Positions 18,048 to 26,476 of a stretch of 33,180 nt of DNA are shown piece by piece. Made by a program: the position numbers and the translations under genes. The stretch spans positions 1-33,180 of the forward strand of contig JANXAC010000006.1 in the NCBI GenBank assembly GCA_025061835.1, written 5' to 3'. Within the stretch, counting starts at the first letter, position 1, and the number at the start of each line of letters is the position of its first letter. The DNA comes from Spirochaetota bacterium. GTDB taxonomy: Bacteria > Spirochaetota > Brevinematia > DTOW01. The notes under the pieces are model-generated. The model was given only the letters and a program-made list of their open reading frames with translations. It had not been told where the DNA came from and did no database searches.

Positions 18048-20714
18048 CTAATCTGCTGTCAAACCTTTCTTATCTGCTACACTTGCTTGTGCTGCTGCAA
18101 GCCTTGCTATAGGAACTCTGTAAGGTGAAGCGCTAACATAATCCATACCTACTTCATAGCAGAAGTGTATAGACCTTGGGTCTCCTCCATGCTCACCACA
18201 TATACCTACCTTAAGATTTGGTTTAACTTTTCTACCTTTCTGTATACCTATCTTTATGAGTTCCCCAACACCTTTCACATCAAGTGTTTTGAATGGGTCA
18301 TCCTCAAGAATGTTAGTATTCTTGTATGCATCAATGAACTTACCTACATCATCTCTTGAGAATGCGAATGTCATCTGTGTTAAGTCGTTAGTTCCAAACG
18401 AGAAGAAATCAGCTTCCTTTGCTATCTCATCAGCAGTAAGCGCTGCTCTTGGTACTTCTATCATCGTTCCAAATGTGTATTCAACATTAACACCTTGCTT
18501 CTCCATAGTCTCCTTAGCAACCTTCTCAAGTCTCCTCTTAACCCATACAAACTCCTTAACCTCACTTATTATAGGTAGCATTATCTCAAGTATTATGTTC
18601 TTTCCTTTCTTCTTAAGATTTGAAGCGGCTTCAAATATCGCTCTTATCTGCATCTCATATATCTCTGGATACACAACTGCAAGCCTACTTCCTCTAAAGC
18701 CAAGCATTGGGTTAAATTCCTTGAGTTGTTCATACCTTGTTTTTATCTTCTCAACCGAGACACCTAACTCTTTCGCCACCTCTTTCATCTGTTCTTCCTC
18801 GTGCGGTAGAAACTCGTGGAGTGGTGGATCAAGTAGCCTTATCGTTACAGGTAGTCCCTCCATAATCTCAAGTAGTTCCTCAAAATCCCTTCTCTGGAAT
18901 TCCTTTAGTTTCTCAAGTGCTTTTACTCTATCCTCATAAGTATCAGATATTATCATGCTCCTAAAGTAGAGTATTCTTTCCTTTTCAGGTCCAAAGAACA
19001 TATGTTCAGTTCTAGCAAGTCCTATACCTTCTGCACCAAATTCTCTTGCTTTTCTGGCATCTTCAGGTGTTTCCGCATTTGCTCTCACCTTTATCTTCCT
19101 ATGCTTATCAACCCAGCTCATAAATTTAGCAAAGTATCCCGTTATCTCACCTTTTATAAGCTTTAGTTTCCCGAGTATCACCTCACCAGTCTTACCGTCA
19201 ATTGTAATCCAGTCTCCTTCCTTTATGGTATACTTTCCGTCCTTCGTTTTAGCGACCCTTTGTTTTTCATCAACTATTAGATCTTCGCATCCTACGATAC
19301 ATGGTTTACCCATACCTCTTGCCACAACTGCTGCGTGAGATGTAAGACCACCTCTCGCTGTAAGTATTCCTTTTGATGCATGCATTCCCCCAACATCTTC
19401 TGGTGAAGTCTCAGGTCTTAGAAGTATAACATCTTTACCTTCCTTACCTAGTTTTTCGGCATCCTTTGCGAAGAAAACAACCTGTCCTGTAGCAGCACCT
19501 GGCGAAGCGGGCAATCCTTTTACTATAACTTTATCACTATACTTCTCAGATGGGTCTATCATCGGATGTAAGAGTTGGTCAATATGGCTCGGCTGAACTC
19601 TACTTATTGCTTCTTCTTCAGTTATTATACCTTCTTCTACAAGATCAACCGCTATTCTAACAGCAGCAAGACCTGTTCTTTTAGCAGATCTTGTCTGTAG
19701 TAGGTATAACTTGCCTCTCTCAACAGTGAATTCAATGTCCTGAACATCCTTGTAGTGCTTCTCAAGAAGTTCCGCAACTTTTAGTAGTTGATCATACACT
19801 TCGGGTAGCCTTCTTTTTAACTCATCTATCTTCATAGGTGTCCTGATACCTGCTACAACATCCTCACCCTGAGCATTCGGTAGAAACTCGGCGTAGAATT
19901 CTTTATCACCATTATTTGGGTTTCTCGTAAATCCAACACCAGTTCCTGAGTCCTCTCCCATATTACCAAAGACCATCTCAACAACATTAACAGCAGTTCC
20001 AAGAAGCCCTCGTATCTCATTTATCTCCCTATACTTTATTGCTCTCTCATTCATCCAAGACTTGAAGACTGCTTCAATAGCCATATCAAGTTGCTTTCTA
20101 GGATCCTGTGGAAACTCTAGATTATGCTTTTTGTAGATTTCTTTGTACTCCTTAACAACTTCCTTAAGGTCATCAGCCGTCAGTTCGCTATCGTAATTAA
20201 CACCTCTCTGCTTCTTTTTATTCTCAAGCACGTGTTCAAACTCACTTTTACTTATTCCCATAACAACATCACCAAACATCTGGATAAACCTTCTATACGC
20301 ATCGTAAGCAAACCTTGGATTTTTTGTTAATTCAGAAAGTCCAACAACACTCTCATCGTTAAGCCCAAGGTTTAGTATCGTATCCATCATTCCAGGCATA
20401 GATACCGCAGCACCTGACCTTACCGACACAAGAAGCGGATTTTTTGTATCTCCAAACTTCTTACCAGTAACACTTTCAAGTCTCTTGAGATGTTCCTCTA
20501 TCTCTTCAACTAACCCCTCTGGATATTTCCTATCGTTCTTGTAATAGTAGTCACAAACCTCAGCAGATATAGTAAAACCAGCAGGAACTGGCAATCCTAT
20601 GTTAGTCATTTCAGCGAGACCAGCACCCTTACCTCCAAGAATATCTTTCATCTTACCAGTTCCTTCAGCCTTACCCTCACCAAAAAAATATACATACTTT
20701 TTATCTTTAGCCAT
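18048..20714 (-). CDS. ppdK: Pyruvate, phosphate dikinase
   Basis: This 888-residue enzyme interconverts pyruvate + ATP + Pi and phosphoenolpyruvate + AMP + PPi. In anaerobes it often works in the glycolytic direction to gain ATP from PPi. The N-terminal ATP-grasp domain opens with KDILGGKGAGLAEM. The central phosphohistidine domain has GGLTSHAAVVARGMGKPC with catalytic His460. The C-terminal TIM barrel has GIGLARTEHMFF, LGFRGSRLAV and the catalytic Cys in VGICGEHGGDP. Length is normal. Start ATG 20714 follows AAGGAGGGG. A TTGAAA-N18-TAGGAT promoter is present. With ackA it points to a PPi- and acetate-based energy metabolism. No partner gene adjoins it. Confidence 0.97.
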   Translation of the reverse strand: MAKDKKYVYFFGEGKAEGTGKMKDILGGKGAGLAEMTNIGLPVPAGFTISAEVCDYYYKNDRKYPEGLVEEIEEHLKRLESVTGKKFGDTKNPLLVSVRSGAAVSMPGMMDTILNLGLNDESVVGLSELTKNPRFAYDAYRRFIQMFGDVVMGISKSEFEHVLENKKKQRGVNYDSELTADDLKEVVKEYKEIYKKHNLEFPQDPRKQLDMAIEAVFKSWMNERAIKYREINEIRGLLGTAVNVVEMVFGNMGEDSGTGVGFTRNPNNGDKEFYAEFLPNAQGEDVVAGIRTPMKIDELKRRLPEVYDQLLKVAELLEKHYKDVQDIEFTVERGKLYLLQTRSAKRTGLAAVRIAVDLVEEGIITEEEAISRVQPSHIDQLLHPMIDPSEKYSDKVIVKGLPASPGAATGQVVFFAKDAEKLGKEGKDVILLRPETSPEDVGGMHASKGILTARGGLTSHAAVVARGMGKPCIVGCEDLIVDEKQRVAKTKDGKYTIKEGDWITIDGKTGEVILGKLKLIKGEITGYFAKFMSWVDKHRKIKVRANAETPEDARKAREFGAEGIGLARTEHMFFGPEKERILYFRSMIISDTYEDRVKALEKLKEFQRRDFEELLEIMEGLPVTIRLLDPPLHEFLPHEEEQMKEVAKELGVSVEKIKTRYEQLKEFNPMLGFRGSRLAVVYPEIYEMQIRAIFEAASNLKKKGKNIILEIMLPIISEVKEFVWVKRRLEKVAKETMEKQGVNVEYTFGTMIEVPRAALTADEIAKEADFFSFGTNDLTQMTFAFSRDDVGKFIDAYKNTNILEDDPFKTLDVKGVGELIKIGIQKGRKVKPNLKVGICGEHGGDPRSIHFCYEVGMDYVSASPYRVPIARLAAAQASVADKKGLTAD

Positions 20715-20749
20715 AAACCCCTCCTTTTAATCTAATAAACCTATTTTAA

Positions 20750-20779
20750 ATCCTAAAAATTAATCTCTAAAACTTTCAA
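20750..20779 (-). promoter_or_regulatory. Promoter of ppdK
   Basis: On the minus strand there is TTGAAA (20779-20774), an 18-nt spacer and TAGGAT (20755-20750). The leader would be about 30 nt and carries AAGGAGGGG before ATG 20714. Confidence 0.55.
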
Positions 20780-20910
20780 AATATCTTGACAACAAATTAC
20801 AATTTCCTCTAAACTAGCAAGTAAGGTTCCATACTTTTCATTTATTCGCCCTTTCAGTTTTAGATAGCATTTGTTAGCCGCAAGATTTGACCATATACCA
20901 GCTCTTTTAG

Positions 20911-20928
20911 GTTCTTCTCAAGAAGAAC
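20911..20928. repeat. Perfect palindrome, possible operator
   Basis: GTTCTTCT and AGAAGAAC are exact reverse complements separated by the two bases CA. The symmetry and size suit a dimeric repressor site. No T-tract follows, so it is not a terminator. Which regulator would bind is unknown. Confidence 0.45.
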
Positions 20929-21019
20929 ATTTATCCATTTCCAACATATGGACTACAATACAGATAGAAGAAACTACTCTTGACTGTGAATTTTAGGTTA
21001 ATTAATCTGGAGATTGTAT

Positions 21020-21063
21020 CTTGAAAGCATCTGACTTCCTACTTGAAAGCATTTGACTTCTTA
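21020..21063. repeat. 22-bp tandem direct repeat, two copies
   Basis: Two adjacent 22-bp units (21020-21041 and 21042-21063) differ at only two positions. Each contains CTTGAAAGCAT then TGACTTC. They lie about 110-160 bp upstream of the sigma-54 activator gene, where enhancer or activator sites could sit. Confidence 0.6.
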
Positions 21064-21144
21064 TATACTGCTAACCTACAATAACTACACTCTGAAAAAC
21101 TCGTTAATAACTATTAACACTTCATGAACTTTAAAATACAACTC

Positions 21145-21174
21145 TTGTAAGTGTAAGTATAGCATCTTTATATT
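21145..21174 (+). promoter_or_regulatory. Probable promoter of the sigma-54 activator gene
   Basis: TTGTAA (21145-21150), an 18-nt spacer and TATATT (21169-21174). Transcription would begin near 21181, after the ATG at 21176. This favours the next in-frame ATG (21200) as the start of translation. Confidence 0.4.
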
Positions 21175-21199
21175 TATGGTTATCGGAGTTGAACCTGCG

Positions 21200-22168
21200 A
21201 TGGTAATACATAGGAAGGATAACAAAGAAGATATTAAAAAAATTATGTTGTCTTTCGGTATAGTTGGTGAATCGGAAAAAATAATTGATATATTTAAAAA
21301 AACTACTAGCATTGCAAAAAGCGACTCTCTAGTTTTGATAACTGGCGAGACTGGTGTTGGTAAAGAACTATTCGCTGAAGTAATACACAAATTAAGCAAC
21401 CGAAAAGATAACCCTTTTATCCGTATAAACTGTGCTGCTATACCTGAAACATTATTAGAAAGTGAATTATTTGGATATGAAAAAGGGGCATTCACTGGTG
21501 CTAACAAGCGCAAATTGGGTCTCTTTGAGATTGCTGACGGTGGGACTCTGTTCCTTGATGAGATAGGAGAAATATCTATATCAGTTCAAACAAAACTACT
21601 AAGGGCTATTGAAGAGAAGAAAATAATAAGAGTAGGTGGACTAGACTATATTCCTATAAACGCAAGACTCATAGTAGCCACTAACAGAGAACTCCTTGAA
21701 GAAGTTAGAAAAAGAAACTTTAGAGAGGACCTATTCTTCAGGATAAATGTTGTATCAATACATATACCTCCCCTCAGGGAAAGAAAAGAGGATATTTTAC
21801 CTTTGTTTTACTATTTTTTAGATATGTTTTCAAAGAGAAATGGTAAAGTCATTAAAAGAGTAGATGAAGATTATCTAGAATTTTTAATGAACTACCCATT
21901 CCCGGGCAATGTGAGAGAACTGTCAAACTTTGTGGAACGTGCAGTCGTGCTATCAGAAGATGGAGTAATATCTCTTGACTTGATACACGATTACGTTATG
22001 AGTTACATTCCAAAGCAAGAAATACATAGAAGTGAAAGAGAAATAATAGTATCATCACTGATAAAATATGATTTCAATATCTCAAAAACTGCAAAGTTTC
22101 TAGGTATGCATCGTAATACACTCTCAAGAAAGATAAAAAAGTATGGCATAACATTAAAACACACATAG
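21200..22168 (+). CDS. Sigma-54-dependent activator, AAA+ plus Fis-type HTH, no receiver
   Basis: This enhancer-binding protein should remodel sigma-54 RNA polymerase. The AAA+ domain has Walker A GETGVGKE, the sigma-54 contact loop GAFTGA intact, Walker B TLFLDEIGE, and the arginine-finger region FREDLFFRINV. NYPFPGNVRELSNFVERAVV follows. The last roughly 45 residues form a Fis-like helix-turn-helix (FNISKTAKFLGMHRNTLSRK). Only about 25 residues precede the AAA+ core, so there is no receiver, GAF or PAS domain, as in PspF. The frame also has ATG 21176, but the promoter position and GGAG at 21185-21188 favour ATG 21200 (322 residues). nth follows 32 nt later. Target genes are unknown, and no clear -24/-12 sequence was noticed in this window. 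Confidence 0.85.
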   Translation: MVIHRKDNKEDIKKIMLSFGIVGESEKIIDIFKKTTSIAKSDSLVLITGETGVGKELFAEVIHKLSNRKDNPFIRINCAAIPETLLESELFGYEKGAFTGANKRKLGLFEIADGGTLFLDEIGEISISVQTKLLRAIEEKKIIRVGGLDYIPINARLIVATNRELLEEVRKRNFREDLFFRINVVSIHIPPLRERKEDILPLFYYFLDMFSKRNGKVIKRVDEDYLEFLMNYPFPGNVRELSNFVERAVVLSEDGVISLDLIHDYVMSYIPKQEIHRSEREIIVSSLIKYDFNISKTAKFLGMHRNTLSRKIKKYGITLKHT

Positions 22169-22200
22169 AATCTGGCTTTTCTAGATAGTAAGCGGAATAT

Positions 22201-22890
22201 ATGAATGAAAGTAAGAATGTTATCATATCTTCTAAATACAGTGTAGAAGACAAAGTTGGTAGAATATTAGCCTTCCTTGAGGAAGTTTGGGAGAAGGAGG
22301 ATGCGCCGTTAAAAAAGTATGTTAATTCAAAAGGAGAAACACCGTTTCAGGTTTTAATTTCAACAATACTGAGTTTGAGAACAAAAGATGATATAACCTA
22401 TCCAACTTCAAAGAAACTATTTGAAATCCTTAAGACACCAGAAGACTTTGTTAAAATAGACACCAAGAAACTTGAAAAGTTAATCTACCCCGTTGGTTTT
22501 TTCAGAAATAAAGCAAAAACAATCAAAGAAGTATCCAGAATTATTCTTGACAAATACAATGGAATAGTTCCTTCCGAATTGGAAGAATTACTCAAACTAC
22601 CAGGAGTAGGTAGAAAAACAGCAAATCTAGTGCTGTCTGTTGCATTCGGAAAGGATGCTATCTGTGTAGATACACATGTCCATAGGATATCTAATAGGAT
22701 TGGTCTTGTCAAAACTAAAAATCCAACGGAAACGGAATTTGAACTTATGAAAATCCTGCCAAAAGAGCATTGGGGAAAAATAAATCACCTTATGGTCGCT
22801 TTCGGACAAACCATCTGTAAGCCAGTAAAACCTAGATGCAAAGAATGTAAGTTAAAAGACGTTTGCAACTACTATTTCGGAAAAGTGTAA
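22201..22890 (+). CDS. nth: Endonuclease III (DNA glycosylase/AP lyase)
   Basis: This 229-residue base-excision repair enzyme removes oxidised pyrimidines and cleaves the abasic site. The helix-hairpin-helix LPGVGRKTANLV carries the catalytic Lys139, and VDTHVHR carries the catalytic Asp157. The 4Fe-4S loop has the exact family spacing Cys-X6-Cys-X2-Cys-X5-Cys near the C-terminus (CKPVKPRCKECKLKDVC). An N-terminal extension of about 20 residues is slightly longer than in E. coli. It follows the sigma-54 activator on the same strand with a 32-nt gap and a weak AGCGGA ribosome site, so co-transcription is likely although the functions seem unrelated. Confidence 0.95.
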   Translation: MNESKNVIISSKYSVEDKVGRILAFLEEVWEKEDAPLKKYVNSKGETPFQVLISTILSLRTKDDITYPTSKKLFEILKTPEDFVKIDTKKLEKLIYPVGFFRNKAKTIKEVSRIILDKYNGIVPSELEELLKLPGVGRKTANLVLSVAFGKDAICVDTHVHRISNRIGLVKTKNPTETEFELMKILPKEHWGKINHLMVAFGQTICKPVKPRCKECKLKDVCNYYFGKV

Positions 22891-23038
22891 AAGAATTGGA
22901 AAAGGAAGAGTTTAGAATTACAGAATTAGTTTTATAACAAGAATATCTGCTACAGTCTCCAAATAGATAAATTCTAGCATAAACACATTCAAAATATACA
23001 TTACTAGTCGTTTTATAATTTGCGCTAGGAGGTAGAAT

Positions 23039-24355
23039 GTGAAACTCTGGGAGAAAGATGAAAGTAGAATACTCAAGATTGTTGAGGAGTTTGAAGTAGG
23101 AAAGGACTATATATACGACAGAGAAATTGCAACTTATGATGTCATTGGAACAATAGCACATGTGAAGATGTTGAATAAAATAGGCATACTTTCGGATGAA
23201 GAGAGAGATAAAGTAGTGGTAGAGTTAGAAAAATTACTACAATCTTTCAGAGAAAACCTGCCATCTTTGAAAGTTGAGGATGAGGATATTCACACCTATA
23301 TTGAGAATCATATTGTATCAAAACTAGGAGATTTAGGGAAAAAGATACACACAGGAAGAAGTAGAAATGATCAAGTTCTGACAGCACTTAGGCTTTACGA
23401 GAAGGATAAGATAAATCAGATTATTCAAAAACTCACATCCCTTATTCAGAAATTGAAACATCTATCTGACACCTACTTGGATAAGCCCCTTATAGGATAC
23501 ACTCACTTAAAACAAGCAATGCCGACAACCGTAGATACATGGATTAATTCGTTTGCTGAAGCATTAGATGATGATAGAAAACTATTAGGTACGTTGCTTG
23601 AGTTTATAGACAGAAACCCTTTAGGAAGCTCCGCTGGTTATGGATTCCCAATCAAACTTGATAGAGATTTCACAACAAAGGCTCTCGGATTTTCAGACTT
23701 TATACGAAACCATATCTATGCTCAAAATACTCGTGGAAAGTATGAAAGTTTTGTCATATTCGCACTGACAACAACTGTCAGTGATATTTCAAGATTTGCG
23801 AATGATGTAATACTCTTTTCGTCAGATGAATTTGGTTTCATTAAATTAGGGAAAGAGATAACAACTGGTAGTAGTATAATGCCTCATAAGAAAAACCCTG
23901 ATGTCTTTGAACTTATGAGAGCCAAGTCAAAGAAACTCTTAGGATACTTGGTTTCAACGATTAGTATCACTTCATCGCTTCCTAGTGGCTACAGTAAGGA
24001 TTTACAGGAGACAAAAGAAACCATTATTGAAGCAATAAACGAAACAACTAAAATACTTGATGTGTTAGAAGAGATTGTTGAATATATTCATTTTGACGAA
24101 GATGCGGTATTTTCAAAGATGAAAAAGGATATATTCTCCGTTGACATAGCAGTTTCAGTAATGGAGAAGTTCAACATTCCGTTTAGAGACGCCTACCGTA
24201 AAGTTGGTTCTACGATTGAAAAATACCAAAAAACGAATGGCAAAGACATACAAGATTACGATGAAATTGAAAGAGAAATAGTAAGATACCTTGAGATGGA
24301 TGTAAAAGAACTATACAACACTATGATCAACAAGAGAAAACAAAGAGGTGTTTAA
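23039..24355 (+). CDS. argH: Argininosuccinate lyase
   Basis: This cytoplasmic tetrameric enzyme splits argininosuccinate into arginine and fumarate, the last step of arginine synthesis. The 438-residue protein has IHTGRSRNDQVLTALRLY, GYTHLKQAMPTT with the catalytic His, GSSAGYGFP and the superfamily signature GSSIMPHKKNPD (residues 278-289). It starts at GTG 23039, selected by AGGAGGT at ideal spacing. A TATAAT (23014-23019) lies just upstream with no good -35. argG is not in the window. It is slightly shorter than the 460-residue norm, mainly at both ends. Confidence 0.95.
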   Translation: MKLWEKDESRILKIVEEFEVGKDYIYDREIATYDVIGTIAHVKMLNKIGILSDEERDKVVVELEKLLQSFRENLPSLKVEDEDIHTYIENHIVSKLGDLGKKIHTGRSRNDQVLTALRLYEKDKINQIIQKLTSLIQKLKHLSDTYLDKPLIGYTHLKQAMPTTVDTWINSFAEALDDDRKLLGTLLEFIDRNPLGSSAGYGFPIKLDRDFTTKALGFSDFIRNHIYAQNTRGKYESFVIFALTTTVSDISRFANDVILFSSDEFGFIKLGKEITTGSSIMPHKKNPDVFELMRAKSKKLLGYLVSTISITSSLPSGYSKDLQETKETIIEAINETTKILDVLEEIVEYIHFDEDAVFSKMKKDIFSVDIAVSVMEKFNIPFRDAYRKVGSTIEKYQKTNGKDIQDYDEIEREIVRYLEMDVKELYNTMINKRKQRGV

Positions 24356-24572
24356 AAACTACTCTGTGAAAACCTATACATATTTTTTAGACAAGATTCC
24401 AGACCTTTTGCTCATCCTGGTTCTAGACAATATTCGCTAGTTATGAAACTTTGCTTCATACTAAACCTTCTAGACACTTGTTAAGAAGGGTATTTTAACG
24501 GTTCTAATTAAGATAGTGAGGTAAATATTAACATTACCAATCTAGAATTTGCTAACTACCATCTTAAAAAGT

Positions 24573-24602
24573 TTGATAGACTTCAATTTCGTTATTAACA
24601 AT
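24573..24602 (+). promoter_or_regulatory. Possible promoter of neuB-like gene
   Basis: TTGATA (24573-24578), an 18-nt spacer and a weak -10 AACAAT (24597-24602). The ATG at 24610 lies 7 nt further on, the same geometry as cca, and no ribosome site is present. The -10 match is poor. Confidence 0.35.
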
Positions 24603-24609
24603 ACTTGCT

Positions 24610-25620
24610 ATGTTTGAATTAGACGATCTTTTTAAACTAAACAAAGTAATGGTTGTTGCGGAAATTGGGATAAATCATAATGGTTCTATTGACAAACTTT
24701 ACAGGTTGGTAGATACGGCAAAAGATGTAGGAGCAGATGCTGTTAAATTTCAGATATTCTCCAAAGATGGGTTCTACATAAAAGGAGATTATCTACCTAA
24801 GGAAGTATCATCTAGACTCCCTGTTGAAATTTTTAAGAAGGTTTATATACCTTTTGGGGAGTATGATAAAATTTTCAAGTATGCTAAAAGTCTAGGTATC
24901 CTTCCATTTGCGACACCGCTTGACATTGAAAGTTTTGAGTTTCTTCAGAGTTTGAACGTTAGTGTATTCAAAGTTGCGAGTTCTGATATAAACTACATAC
25001 CTCTGCTTATGAAGATTTCAAAAACAAACAAACCAGTTATACTTTCAACAGGTTTCAGTGAAATAAGAGAAGTGAAAAGGTATGCTAAAATTCTTGCTAA
25101 CAATCCACTCGTTATAATGTTTTGTGTTTCAAGGTATCCTTCACAGCCCAGTGACTACTCTATCAAGGAGTTTATGCTATTTAGAAAAGAATTTGAAAAC
25201 AGCAGTAAACATAAACTTGTAGGTTTTTCAGACCATACCAAAACCCTATCTCTTCCAGTTGCTTTTGTTAGTCTAGGTGCTAGAGTAGTAGAAAAGCATC
25301 TCACACTCAGTGAAGACGATGACTCCTATGACAATCTCGTTTCTATCTCTTCAGAAAAGTTCAGAGTTATGGTTGAAATGATAAGAGAGGTTGAAGAGGC
25401 TATGAAAACCACTTCTAGAAACCTACCCAACGAGTTTGTAAGGAAGATGTCAATGAGGAGTTTCGTAGCGAGAAGAGAGTTAAAAATTGGTCAAAGAATA
25501 CTTGAAGATGATATAGAAGCACTGAGACCTTCTATCTTCACTCCTTCATCCCTTGAAAACTGGAAAAAATTTGTTAATAACTTTGCTACAAAAGACTATC
25601 ACCATAGAGAACCCCTGTAG
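24610..25620 (+). CDS. Sialic/nonulosonic acid synthase-like protein (NeuB/PseI family)
   Basis: The 336-residue protein has the NeuB TIM barrel followed by a short SAF domain. NeuB-family enzymes condense phosphoenolpyruvate with an N-acetyl-amino sugar to make nine-carbon acids used in surface glycans and, in motile bacteria, flagellin glycosylation. Visible motifs are VVAEIGINHNGSIDKLYRLV, AVKFQIF, VFKVASSDINYIPLL, KPVILSTGFS, GFSDHTKT and VVEKHLTL. The last two carry the two His metal ligands of the family. The usual GPD motif after EKHFTL is altered to SYD within an acidic DDDSYDN. The SAF domain begins at RSFVARRELKIGQ and ends early. Whether the product is neuraminic, legionaminic or pseudaminic acid cannot be told. 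It stands alone with no ribosome site. Confidence 0.8.
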   Translation: MFELDDLFKLNKVMVVAEIGINHNGSIDKLYRLVDTAKDVGADAVKFQIFSKDGFYIKGDYLPKEVSSRLPVEIFKKVYIPFGEYDKIFKYAKSLGILPFATPLDIESFEFLQSLNVSVFKVASSDINYIPLLMKISKTNKPVILSTGFSEIREVKRYAKILANNPLVIMFCVSRYPSQPSDYSIKEFMLFRKEFENSSKHKLVGFSDHTKTLSLPVAFVSLGARVVEKHLTLSEDDDSYDNLVSISSEKFRVMVEMIREVEEAMKTTSRNLPNEFVRKMSMRSFVARRELKIGQRILEDDIEALRPSIFTPSSLENWKKFVNNFATKDYHHREPL

Positions 25621-25829
25621 AGATAACACGAAATTACAAAGTCTAAAATAACTATGGTAAAGTTTTTCTCTACTCTCGTGTATCTTCATAACTAGGTAGG
25701 TATTCATCACAACAAACAATTAAAACTGGTATAAAGTTAAATTTTGAGACTAGCGAATACTGTCTCAAGGAAGTAACTTAAAAATCCAGAGTTTTGATGA
25801 AAAACAGAATTTATTGACACTTAAATAGT

Positions 25830-26471
25830 TTAGACTTCATTTTGCTGGTTACTAATATTCTGATCGGTTGATTTGTCTTTGATAGGCTTTATTCTGATCT
25901 TCTTTTTCAAATATATTGAGGTATCTCTTTTTACATCCTCAACACCAAGCAAGAAATTGAAATACCTAGCAAGTATGAATAAGTAATCTGACAACCTGTT
26001 TATGTATCTTATTGCATTTTCATCAAACTCTTGCCTACCAGCGAGACTTACTATCTTTCTTTCTACTCTTCTACACACACATCTTGCTACGTGTGTCAGT
26101 GAAGACAACTTACTCCCACCAGGAAGTACGAAACTTTTAATGTGAGGAAGATTTTCATCCATCCTATCTATCTCTTCCTCTAGGTCTTTTGTCCATTCTT
26201 CTAGTTCTTCAATCTTACCACCTATCACAAGTGTTCCTGTGTCAAAAAGTCTATTTTGTATCAGCCTTAAGTCTTGAATTATCTTCTCTTTCTCTTCTCC
26301 TTCCGGTAGTTCATCCATGTGAGATAGGATAATTCCTATCCAAGACATAAGTTCATCAATTTCTCCATAAACTTCTATCCTTAAGTCATCCTTGCTTACT
26401 CTCAGACCACCGAGAGTGTATGTCTGCCCTTTATCACCCGTCTTTGTGTAGATTTTGAACTTCTTGTCCAT
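25830..26471 (-). CDS. Cob(I)alamin adenosyltransferase, PduO type
   Basis: This 213-residue enzyme transfers adenosine from ATP to cob(I)alamin to make coenzyme B12. The PduO/MMAB fold is shown by IYTKTGDKGQTYTLGG (ATP binding), YGEIDELMSWIG, SFVLPGGSKLSSLTHVARCV, CRRVERKIV and YINRLSDYLFILAR. A polar C-terminal tail of about 25 residues is extra. It starts 5 nt after the stop of the leuB-type gene and should be co-transcribed with it. Its presence implies B12-dependent enzymes elsewhere in the genome, such as a mutase, dehydratase or ribonucleotide reductase, but none is in this window. Confidence 0.92.
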   Translation of the reverse strand: MDKKFKIYTKTGDKGQTYTLGGLRVSKDDLRIEVYGEIDELMSWIGIILSHMDELPEGEEKEKIIQDLRLIQNRLFDTGTLVIGGKIEELEEWTKDLEEEIDRMDENLPHIKSFVLPGGSKLSSLTHVARCVCRRVERKIVSLAGRQEFDENAIRYINRLSDYLFILARYFNFLLGVEDVKRDTSIYLKKKIRIKPIKDKSTDQNISNQQNEV

Positions 26472-26476
26472 ATCTA

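Larger units (their letters stand above)
20715..21175. other. 461-bp divergent intergenic region with palindrome and tandem repeat
   Basis: This region separates divergent ppdK and the sigma-54 activator gene. It holds the ppdK promoter at its left end, a perfect 8-bp-arm palindrome (20911-20928), a 22-bp tandem repeat (21020-21063) and the probable activator promoter at its right end. No reading frame in it looks genuine. Confidence 0.55.

Noticed and set aside
18256-18939. Plus-strand open frame of 227 codons inside ppdK
   Set aside because: It is fully antisense to a conserved enzyme gene, Ser-rich, and has no ribosome site. It is a long shadow frame.
20715-21175. Sigma-54 promoter for the activator's own gene
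   Set aside because: No GG-N10-GC core of the TGGCAC-N5-TTGCA type was recognised. The TTGTAA-N18-TATATT pair fits better.
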